Assembly (NCBI GenBank): GCA_946480685.1
Contig: CAMLLI010000280.1
Span: 1 to 6,303, forward strand
Reading direction: 5' to 3'
DNA length: 6,303 nucleotides
Source of the DNA: an uncultured Flammeovirgaceae bacterium
GTDB lineage: Bacteria; Bacteroidota; Bacteroidia; Cytophagales; Cyclobacteriaceae
Below, one piece after another: positions 1-5,047 of this stretch (position 1 is the first letter of the stretch; each line of letters begins with the position of its first letter). The translations under genes and the position numbers were made by a program. The notes under the pieces are model-generated. The model was given only the letters and a program-made list of their open reading frames with translations, made no database searches and was not told the DNA's origin.

Positions 1-68
1 TGTGCCAGAACATTTAAATTAACAATGAATGACAAGGCGGTAATAATTAGTATTTTATGAGAGACCAT
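1..68 (-). CDS. Possible N-terminus of a secreted protein, cut by the left edge of the window
   Basis: A minus-strand frame is open from an ATG at 68-66 to the edge of the window (22 codons plus two bases). It reads MVSHK followed by the hydrophobic stretch ILIITALSFIVNLNVLA, and the next codon can only be His or Gln. A short basic N-terminus, a hydrophobic core and an LA-Q-like end resemble a Sec signal peptide. The frame also stays open upstream to another ATG at 110-108, just after an in-frame TAA, adding MKYKVGVDVVDHSQ. That longer form faintly recalls the first strand of a response-regulator receiver domain but lacks the paired acidic residues in the right place. No Shine-Dalgarno sequence is visible for either start. 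A frame this short could be open by chance, so the gene itself is uncertain. It would lie downstream of the Lrp-type gene on the same strand. Confidence 0.3.
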   Translation of the reverse strand, partial: MVSHKILIITALSFIVNLNVLA

Positions 69-177
69 TTGGCTGTGGTCTACAACATCTACGCCCACTT
101 TATATTTCATTTTTGATTAGGATAGTAATCCTCTATTATCGTCAACACACACATTGTAACCCTCTGCAAAATCACAT

Positions 178-663
178 TTACAGTATCTGATGCGTCTGCT
201 TTAAAATATCCATCACAAAAATGCTTTTGAATTGGTTGATGCCTTTTACGCCGCTGAGTTCGTTGACGTAAAAGTCGCGATAGCTTTTCATGCTGCTGGC
301 TACGATCTTGAGCATAAAATCAAATTCACCGGACACATTATAGCATTCAATCACTTCCGGAAATTTCGTAATGGCTTGAATAAACTCTTTGCCGGTTTTC
401 TTATTGTGTACGTTCAACGAAACGTAACAGATAACCATGATACCTTTATTAACAAGCTCGCTGTTCAGCAAGGCTACATATTGACGGATCACACCGCTGT
501 TCTCCAGTCGTTTGATGCGTTCGTGGATTGGAGTCGCACTCAGGTGAACGCGCGCAGCAATGTCGCGTACCGTTAGCTTGGCATTCTCCTGCAATAACTT
601 TAGTATCTGTATATCCGTTGCATCAAGTTTGATCACGTCCGGATAATCTTGTTCTTTTTTCAT
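178..663 (-). CDS. Lrp/AsnC-family transcriptional regulator
   Basis: A 161-residue DNA-binding regulator of the Lrp/AsnC (feast/famine) family, which usually forms dimers to octamers and responds to amino acids. Residues 12-60 form the winged helix-turn-helix: the family opening LDATDIQILKLLQENAK, then LTVRDIAARVHLSATPIHERIKRLE, where the recognition helix lies in the second half. GVIRQYVALLN (57-67) leads into the C-terminal RAM ligand-binding and oligomerisation domain (about 73-156), with the typical ECYNVSGEFDFMLK segment at 106-119. Length is normal for the family. The N-terminal extension and the ending FVMDILKQTHQIL match the Lrp type that I recall from Bacteroidota. Start is the ATG at 663; no Shine-Dalgarno sequence precedes it, which is usual in that phylum. 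The gene is divergent from the MFS exporter across 128 bp, so autoregulation and control of that exporter are plausible. Its isoleucine codons do not follow the context rule seen in the exporter and zwf. The effector cannot be told from sequence. Confidence 0.95.
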   Translation of the reverse strand: MKKEQDYPDVIKLDATDIQILKLLQENAKLTVRDIAARVHLSATPIHERIKRLENSGVIRQYVALLNSELVNKGIMVICYVSLNVHNKKTGKEFIQAITKFPEVIECYNVSGEFDFMLKIVASSMKSYRDFYVNELSGVKGINQFKSIFVMDILKQTHQIL

Positions 664-698
664 GTAGTGGCCATTGGATTTCGTAGCGATTTGTTCTT

Positions 699-735
699 AA
701 AAATTCAATAAAACTACAGAAATATCCTAAAAAAA
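699..735. promoter_or_regulatory. Phased A-tracts in the divergent promoter region
   Basis: Four runs of A on the plus strand lie at 699-703, 710-713, 720-722 and 729-735. Their centres are about 10.5, 9.5 and 11 bp apart, close to one helical turn, which is the arrangement known to bend DNA. The stretch is AT-rich and sits between the regulator's start and the exporter's -33 region. Lrp-type proteins often bind and wrap curved AT-rich DNA, so this is a reasonable place for the neighbouring regulator to act. The curvature and the binding are inferred. Confidence 0.45.
709..716 (-). promoter_or_regulatory. Weak candidate -7 box for the Lrp-type gene
   Basis: On the minus strand 716-709 reads TAGTTTTA, one mismatch from the Bacteroidota -7 element TAnnTTTG. 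It would start transcription roughly 40 bases before the regulator's ATG. I find no convincing TTTG -33 partner at the expected distance, so this is tentative. Confidence 0.2.
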
Positions 736-738
736 CTC

Positions 739-750
739 GTCCGTTCGGAC
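739..750. promoter_or_regulatory. 12-bp palindrome GTCCG-TT-CGGAC, possible operator
   Basis: Perfect 5-bp arms GTCCG (739-743) and CGGAC (746-750) flank a TT centre. The site overlaps the likely -33 position of the exporter promoter, where a bound protein could block RNA polymerase. It is GC-rich against an AT-rich surrounding. A sequence of this kind is not the typical AT-rich Lrp consensus, so another regulator is possible. Confidence 0.35.
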
Positions 751-775
751 ATTCTGTTCCGGCATACTAATTTTG
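744..775 (+). promoter_or_regulatory. Bacteroidota-type promoter for the MFS exporter
   Basis: TAATTTTG at 768-775 is a full match to the Bacteroidota -7 consensus TAnnTTTG. Twenty bases upstream, TTCG at 744-747 matches three of four positions of the TTTG -33 element. Transcription would begin near 780-783, giving an untranslated leader of only about 10 bases before the ATG at 792. No Shine-Dalgarno sequence is visible; GGA at 786-788 is too close to the start to act as a normal one. Confidence 0.5.
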
Positions 776-783
776 GCGGAACA
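755..783. promoter_or_regulatory. 7-bp inverted repeat flanking the -7 box, candidate operator
   Basis: TGTTCCG (755-761) and its exact complement CGGAACA (777-783) are separated by 15 bp. Their centres are 22 bp apart, about two helical turns, so a dimer could contact both from one face of the DNA. The -7 box lies between the arms, which is the classic position for repression. The left arm resembles the half-site in the palindrome at 739-750 (CGTTCGG against TGTTCCGG), suggesting a small cluster of related sites. Confidence 0.4.
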
Positions 784-791
784 CTGGAATT

Positions 792-2159
792 ATGGAAAGT
801 CGAAAGAAAATCATCCTGTTGGTCGCTTGTACTGCTGTTTTGTTTGAAGCGCTTGATATAGCCATCATTAACCTGGCCATGCCGCTGGTTCGCGCGGATT
901 TCAATTTGGACAACAGCACGGTGCAATGGCTTCAGACGGTATATATACTTTCGTATGGAGGCTTTATGATTGCCGGTGGTAAACTTGCTGATCTTGCCGG
1001 TCGGAAGAAGATCTTTATGATTGGGGCTGCCTTGTTCCTGATCACATCGTTGGGTGCTGCGTTGTCTTTAACATTTGAACAACTTATGCTGTTTCGCCTG
1101 GTGCAAGGTATATGTGCTGCGTTTGTTATGCCATCTGCCCTCTCCATTATTACGCATACTTTTGAAGAAGGACCTGAGCGCAGCAAAGCGATTGGTATAT
1201 TCAGTGCGTTTGCAGCGATTGGTTCCGGCACAGGACTTTCACTTGGCGGAATCATTGCTACTTATAGCGGCTGGCAAGGTGTGTTTTTTATAAATGTACC
1301 GGTGATTGCTGTTACCTTGTTTATCGGTTACATCTATATACCGGCAGACATCCGTGTAAAGAAAAAGAACCGGGCCGATATATTTTCCGCAGTGATACTT
1401 ACTTTAAGCATTATGCTTCTCTCCTATTTCGTGCATGAATTGATGCATTTCCCGGACCAACCGTTTGTAATGACAGCAATTTTGCTGTTCATCGTTACAG
1501 CGCTGTATATATTTATTGTACGAAACCACAAGCGTAACGATCCGCTGATTGATTTTTCTATTTTCCGCGCAACGCTTCCGTTACAGGGAAATATAGCATC
1601 TGTTTTCCTGGGCGCTTTTTTTACCAGCTATCTTTTTATATTATCACTCGTGCTGCAGCAAAACATGAAGTATGACACAGCAACGGCCGGGCTACTGCTT
1701 TTGCCGTTCAGTATACTTTCAGTTTTGGTAGGTAAATTTATGATTCCGGTGCTCGTTCGCAAGATGGCCGTTCAGCAGTCATCGTTACTGGGAATGAGTA
1801 CGATGTTACTGGGCGGTATATTATTAATCGTTGTCCTCACAACAGGTCATCCGCTGATTGTTTTGTTGTTATCAGTAGCGTGTGTTACGGGGATTGGTAT
1901 TGGCGTAACCTTTACAAGCGTTACGGTTATGGCGATGCATGGTATACCACAGCAACACCACGGACTGGCATCCAGCGTGGCAACTACAGCTTATTTCTTC
2001 GGTGGCGGTTTAGGACTTTCCATTCTCGGACCCTTCCTTGAACTTAGCGTAAGTGAAGGTTCTATAAATATACTTCCGGCTGTATGCGTAACATTATTTG
2101 CGGCTGCGGGGGTGGTCTATTTACTTTTCAATAAGCGTTCTATACCTATAGCTGCATGA
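792..2159 (+). CDS. MFS exporter, DHA2 (14-helix) drug:proton antiporter type
   Basis: A 455-residue inner-membrane transporter of the major facilitator superfamily, EmrB/QacA-like, expected to export a small molecule in exchange for protons. Family motifs are in order: motif D1-like LDIAIINLAMP (21-31) in helix 1, motif A GGKLADLAGRKKIFM (62-76) in the loop between helices 2 and 3, motif B-like FRLVQGICAAFVMPSALSII (101-120) with the conserved Arg102, and motif C-like GSGTGLSLGG (144-153) followed by SGWQGVFFINVP (159-170). The usual WRW of the last segment is WQG here. Many further hydrophobic segments and the length fit 14 helices. The start at 792 fits the promoter at 768-775 and leaves a complete first helix. 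It is divergent from the Lrp-type gene, which may regulate it. The substrate is not determinable: drugs, dyes, amino-acid derivatives or metabolites are all possible. A 51-base run separates its stop from the centre of the palindromic repeat downstream. Isoleucine codon choice is strikingly context dependent. Confidence 0.93.
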   Translation: MESRKKIILLVACTAVLFEALDIAIINLAMPLVRADFNLDNSTVQWLQTVYILSYGGFMIAGGKLADLAGRKKIFMIGAALFLITSLGAALSLTFEQLMLFRLVQGICAAFVMPSALSIITHTFEEGPERSKAIGIFSAFAAIGSGTGLSLGGIIATYSGWQGVFFINVPVIAVTLFIGYIYIPADIRVKKKNRADIFSAVILTLSIMLLSYFVHELMHFPDQPFVMTAILLFIVTALYIFIVRNHKRNDPLIDFSIFRATLPLQGNIASVFLGAFFTSYLFILSLVLQQNMKYDTATAGLLLLPFSILSVLVGKFMIPVLVRKMAVQQSSLLGMSTMLLGGILLIVVLTTGHPLIVLLLSVACVTGIGIGVTFTSVTVMAMHGIPQQHHGLASSVATTAYFFGGGLGLSILGPFLELSVSEGSINILPAVCVTLFAAAGVVYLLFNKRSIPIAA

Positions 2160-2173
2160 ATGAAATCCACTTG

Positions 2174-2239
2174 CGCAAAGAACACGAAGAAGGCACAAAG
2201 TTTCACAAAGAGATTTCTTTATGAAAGCCTTGTGCCTTC
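2174..2239. repeat. Imperfect palindrome of CACAAAG/CTTTGTG-type heptamers
   Basis: The left half has four related heptamers about 9-11 bp apart: CGCAAAG (2174), CACGAAG (2183), CACAAAG (2194) and CACAAAG (2204). The right half is the partial complement. GAAGGCACAA (2189-2198) pairs perfectly with TTGTGCCTTC (2230-2239); inside it TTTCA (2201-2205) pairs with TGAAA (2222-2226) and AAAG (2207-2210) with CTTT (2217-2220), leaving a six-base loop. The single-stranded form would be a hairpin of about 19 pairs. A small CCTGC/GCAGG stem follows at 2240-2255. It lies between convergent genes, starting 15 bases after the exporter stop. Similar CACAAAG-rich palindromes are known to me from intergenic regions of environmental bacteria, but I cannot confirm family membership here. 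It may serve as a two-way transcription boundary, although no T-run follows on either strand. Confidence 0.6.
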
Positions 2240-2302
2240 CCTGCGAACTTGCAGGTATGATTTTCTAATAACGATTAACGTGTAGCGATTAAACGCATCC
2301 CG

Positions 2303-2710
2303 CTAATCTGCCCGGTTCTTCGGGCATACGATTTCCCAAAGATGTCCATCGGGATCTTTAAAGTAGCCAGTATATCCCCACGCTTCTTCTTTCGCAGGAC
2401 TCGGTATAGATCCGCCGGTGCGAAGGGCTCCTTCCAATATAGTATCAACTTCTTCTTTGCTGTCGACTGCGCAGGAAAGTATACATTCTACGGAACTATG
2501 CGACAGATGAGGCTCCGCTTGTGCGAGTGTAGAGAATGATGCAAACTGGTTTCGTTCGATCAGGAATAACGAAAGTCCACCGTCCAATTCAATGGCGATA
2601 ATACCTTCGTTGATACCGGGTGTGGGCAATCCGAGACCGTCACGATAAAAAGTCAGTGATCGTTGCAGGTCACTGACTGGTAATGATATTACATTTATTT
2701 TGGGCTGCAT
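2303..2710 (-). CDS. VOC-superfamily protein (glyoxalase/bleomycin-resistance fold)
   Basis: A 135-residue cytoplasmic protein with the two-module VOC fold. The first module opens with INVISLPVSDLQRSLTFYRDGLGL (5-28), the family's strand-loop-helix signature. The second ends with WGYTGYFKDPDGHLWEIV (111-128), where Glu126 is the usual C-terminal metal ligand. The first-strand position that is His in true glyoxalase I is not His here, so lactoylglutathione lyase activity should not be assumed. Relatives include dioxygenases, isomerases, antibiotic-binding proteins and many of unknown function. The ATG at 2710 lies 41 bp after the pgl stop on the same strand, so the gene may be the last of the pentose phosphate transcript. 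That gap contains an inverted repeat but no clear TAnnTTTG promoter. A GCCCG/CGGGC hairpin (2325-2310) falls in its final codons. Confidence 0.85.
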   Translation of the reverse strand: MQPKINVISLPVSDLQRSLTFYRDGLGLPTPGINEGIIAIELDGGLSLFLIERNQFASFSTLAQAEPHLSHSSVECILSCAVDSKEEVDTILEGALRTGGSIPSPAKEEAWGYTGYFKDPDGHLWEIVCPKNRAD

Positions 2711-2716
2711 GCTTTC

Positions 2717-2744
2717 ACTATATATTGAGGGTTAGGGATATAGT
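2717..2744. promoter_or_regulatory. 7-bp inverted repeat in the pgl-VOC gap
   Basis: ACTATAT (2717-2723) and its exact complement ATATAGT (2738-2744) are separated by 14 bp and occupy most of the 41-bp space before the VOC gene. Centre spacing is 21 bp, close to that of the dyad at 755-783. It could be an operator or a weak AU-rich hairpin in the message. TATA words are common throughout this window, so chance is a fair alternative. Confidence 0.25.
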
Positions 2745-2751
2745 ATAAATG

Positions 2752-3474
2752 TCATTTATGGATGCGGCTCGCAGCTGCTTCATCGAGGAACCAGTGTAAT
2801 GAACCTCCATTCGGACGAATCAGTTGAGCAGGATACTCCTGTATATTCTGCTCTCCTTCCAGTATATGTTGCACTGCTTCAGCTTTCGATGGTCCATATA
2901 CCAGGAAAGCAATCGCTGCCGCCTGGTTGATGCAAGGAGCCGTAAGCGTTATCCGGTTCATTTTTACCTTTTCGATATATAGTGCCTTTACCAGCGAGTC
3001 TTTCTCCTGCAGCACACTGGTATGGGGAAAGAGTGATGCCGTATGTGCATCATCGCCCAATCCTAACAGAACAAGATCAAATCGAACCAGGTTGTTAACA
3101 AAATATCCTTGCAGGTCCTTCTCATACGCCAGTGCCGCTTCTTCCGGTGCAAGCTCCGTTTTCATGCGGAAGATCTGTCCGGGAGAGATTTGCAATGCAT
3201 CGAAGAGTGCCTTCTTTGCCATCAGGTAATTACTGTCGGGATGATCCGCCGGCACATAGCGCTCATCACCAAAAAAGAAAAATACTTTTGTCCAGTCGAT
3301 TTGCTTCCGATAGCGATCAGACGCCAGCAATTCAAATAATTTCTTCGGAGAACTTCCTCCGGAAAGTACAAATGAAAATCTTCCGTGTTGCTGAATCGCT
3401 TCGTTTGCTTTTATAACAACAAAATCTGCGAGTGCAGCTAACAGCGTATCGGCATCAGTATATATATGCTTCAT
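2752..3474 (-). CDS. pgl: 6-phosphogluconolactonase
   Basis: A 240-residue cytoplasmic enzyme of the glucosamine-6-phosphate isomerase/6-phosphogluconolactonase (DevB-type) family. It hydrolyses 6-phosphoglucono-delta-lactone, the product of Zwf, to 6-phosphogluconate. Visible motifs are FVLSGGSSPKKLFELLA (35-51), which binds phosphate; FFFGDERYVPADHPDSNY (66-83); FDLVLLGLGDDAHTASLFP (132-150), with the catalytic His144 in a DAH context where DGH is commoner; NRITLTAP (173-180); and YPAQLIRP (214-221). The frame could start at 3513 with 13 more residues, but that would overlap zwf by 40 bp and precede the normal beginning of the protein. I choose the ATG at 3474-3472, whose A is the last base of the zwf TAA (TAATG). 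This arrangement suggests translational coupling to zwf. No Shine-Dalgarno sequence is evident. It has the usual family length and no sign of damage. Confidence 0.95.
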   Translation of the reverse strand: MKHIYTDADTLLAALADFVVIKANEAIQQHGRFSFVLSGGSSPKKLFELLASDRYRKQIDWTKVFFFFGDERYVPADHPDSNYLMAKKALFDALQISPGQIFRMKTELAPEEAALAYEKDLQGYFVNNLVRFDLVLLGLGDDAHTASLFPHTSVLQEKDSLVKALYIEKVKMNRITLTAPCINQAAAIAFLVYGPSKAEAVQHILEGEQNIQEYPAQLIRPNGGSLHWFLDEAAASRIHK

Positions 3475-5003
3475 TATTTCTTTCGGTCGTTCTTTAACGG
3501 AAGTGTAAACCAATGGAAACCATCCTGCGCGATTAACGCTTCAGCGCTTTCCGGCCCCCATGAATCAGCGGAGTAATTCGGGAAGCTGAGACTTTTCTTT
3601 CCGCCCCAAGCATTTAATATAGGCATGAGTAAATCCCATGCCGCTTCAACCTGATCACCACGCATAAAGAGCGTCTGATCACCCAGCATCGTGTCTAACA
3701 ATAATGTCTCATACGCTTCCGGTGTATCGCCAGTATACGTACCGTTGTAATCAAAGATCATATCCACCGGGTTAAGCGTCATGTCGAGCCCGGGACGTTT
3801 TGCCTGTACTTGCAAACGCACACTCATCTCCGGTTGTATACTAATGATCAACCTGTTCTGTTGCCATCCTTCTACGGCTTCAGACGGGAAGATCATGTGC
3901 GGTACATCTTTGAACTGTATAGTAATAACGGATGATGACTGATGCATGCGTTTACCCGTGCGCAGGTAAAACGGAACTCCATGCCAGCGCCAGTTGTCTA
4001 CAAAGAATTTTATCGCTGCAAAGGTCTCCGTGTTGGAGTTAGGATTTACTCCCTGCTCCTCACGATAGCCAAGCACTTCTTTACCTTCGATCCAGCCTTT
4101 GCTATACTGACCGCGCACGGCATTTTTCTTAATGTCTTCCGGATTGAATTTACGCATCGAGTGCAGAACGTCTACTTTACAATCGCGCACTTTATCAGCT
4201 TCAAAACTTACCGGTGGTTCCATTGCTACGAGACAAAGCAATTGAAGTATATGATTCTGGATCATGTCACGCAGCGCTCCGGCATCATCATAATAGCCAC
4301 CGCGATTACCCATACCAAGTTGTTCTGTTACCGAGATCTGCACGTGATCGATATAGTTCCGGTTCCATAACGGTTCAAAGACCGAGTTTGCAAAACGGAA
4401 GGCCATGATGTTTTGTACCGTCTCTTTGCCGAGGTAATGATCGATGCGGTATATCTGTTGCTCCGAGAATACACTTCCCAGCAGTTGATTGAGTTTGCGC
4501 GCAGAATCGAGATCATGTCCGAACGGTTTTTCAATCACAATACGTGACCGGGTTGTATCTTCTGCTAATTTATGCTTCGCTATATTTTCAGCGATGGTGC
4601 TGAAGAATCGTGGCGCTACCGCGAGGTAGTAAATTACATTCGGATCAGTGCCGGCTTCTTCCCGAAAGGCTGCTATACGTCTCGATTGCTCTTCATACGT
4701 CTTGGTATCGTTGATATCCGACACCTGGAAAAACACATGCTGAACGAAAGCATTCCATTTCTCTGGCTGCGGTTTTCCACTGCGCGAGAACTGATTTATA
4801 TCTTTCAATAAAACTTCACGGAACTGGTCATCGGTAAACGCGGTGCGTCCCATCGCTACAATGGAAAAGTGACTCGGCATCCAGCCGTCTACAAAAAGAT
4901 TGTAGAGTGCCGGTACGAGCTTACGCGAGGTCAGATCACCTGTTCCTCCGAAGATGAAAAATATAGCGGGCTGTGCCTTAATTGAATCTGTTGTTGCGCT
5001 CAT
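3474..5003 (-). CDS. zwf: Glucose-6-phosphate 1-dehydrogenase
   Basis: A 509-residue cytoplasmic enzyme catalysing the first step of the oxidative pentose phosphate pathway: glucose-6-phosphate plus NADP+ to 6-phosphogluconolactone plus NADPH. The N-terminal Rossmann domain has GGTGDLTSRK (19-28) and a GRT at 52-54, whose Arg is in the region that recognises the NADP 2'-phosphate. EKPFG is at 158-162. The active-site signature RIDHYLGKE (186-194) holds the substrate-binding His189 and Lys193. DDAGALRDMIQNH (239-251) ends in the His that by family alignment is the catalytic base. RTGKRM at 348-353 supplies another conserved Lys. The C-terminal domain runs to SWGPESAEAL (481-490) and is complete. 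Start is the ATG at 5003, 44 bp after the gnd stop; this gap has two AACCCC stretches but no Shine-Dalgarno sequence. NADP preference is inferred. Confidence 0.98.
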   Translation of the reverse strand: MSATTDSIKAQPAIFFIFGGTGDLTSRKLVPALYNLFVDGWMPSHFSIVAMGRTAFTDDQFREVLLKDINQFSRSGKPQPEKWNAFVQHVFFQVSDINDTKTYEEQSRRIAAFREEAGTDPNVIYYLAVAPRFFSTIAENIAKHKLAEDTTRSRIVIEKPFGHDLDSARKLNQLLGSVFSEQQIYRIDHYLGKETVQNIMAFRFANSVFEPLWNRNYIDHVQISVTEQLGMGNRGGYYDDAGALRDMIQNHILQLLCLVAMEPPVSFEADKVRDCKVDVLHSMRKFNPEDIKKNAVRGQYSKGWIEGKEVLGYREEQGVNPNSNTETFAAIKFFVDNWRWHGVPFYLRTGKRMHQSSSVITIQFKDVPHMIFPSEAVEGWQQNRLIISIQPEMSVRLQVQAKRPGLDMTLNPVDMIFDYNGTYTGDTPEAYETLLLDTMLGDQTLFMRGDQVEAAWDLLMPILNAWGGKKSLSFPNYSADSWGPESAEALIAQDGFHWFTLPLKNDRKK

Positions 5004-5047
5004 TAACTATGCGTTGGGGTTGTACTGTAGATATAGGGGTTAAGCAT

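Noticed and set aside
1..60. Plus-strand frame open from base 1 to a TGA at 58-60, as the end of an upstream gene
   Set aside because: Only 19 codons with no recognisable C-terminal motif; too short to support.
62..81. Hairpin AGACCA/TGGTCT (8-base loop) as a terminator
   Set aside because: There is no T-run after it on either strand, and it falls inside the open frame at the left edge.
119..132. Hairpin AGGAT/ATCCT as a terminator for the Lrp-type gene
   Set aside because: Only five base pairs and no T-run on the minus-strand 3' side.
232..576. Plus-strand open frame of 114 codons
   Set aside because: It lies wholly antisense to the well-supported Lrp-type gene and its product has no recognisable motif.
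932..1255. Minus-strand open frame of 107 codons inside the exporter gene
   Set aside because: It is antisense to the MFS motifs A to C and has no features of its own.
2310..2325. Hairpin GCCCG/CGGGC as a terminator for the VOC gene
   Set aside because: It lies in the last codons and is not followed by a T-run on the minus strand.
3475..3513. Upstream pgl start at 3513
   Set aside because: It would overlap zwf by 40 bp and add residues not expected in the family; the TAATG start is better.
3942..4370. Plus-strand open frame of 142 codons opposite zwf
   Set aside because: It is a shadow of the zwf reading frame with no start signal or recognisable domain.
4978..5047. Small minus-strand frame (ATG at 5047, 22 codons) right after the gnd stop, overlapping the zwf start
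   Set aside because: It is out of frame with zwf and has no recognisable motif; a leader-peptide role has no support such as repeated regulatory codons or an attenuator.
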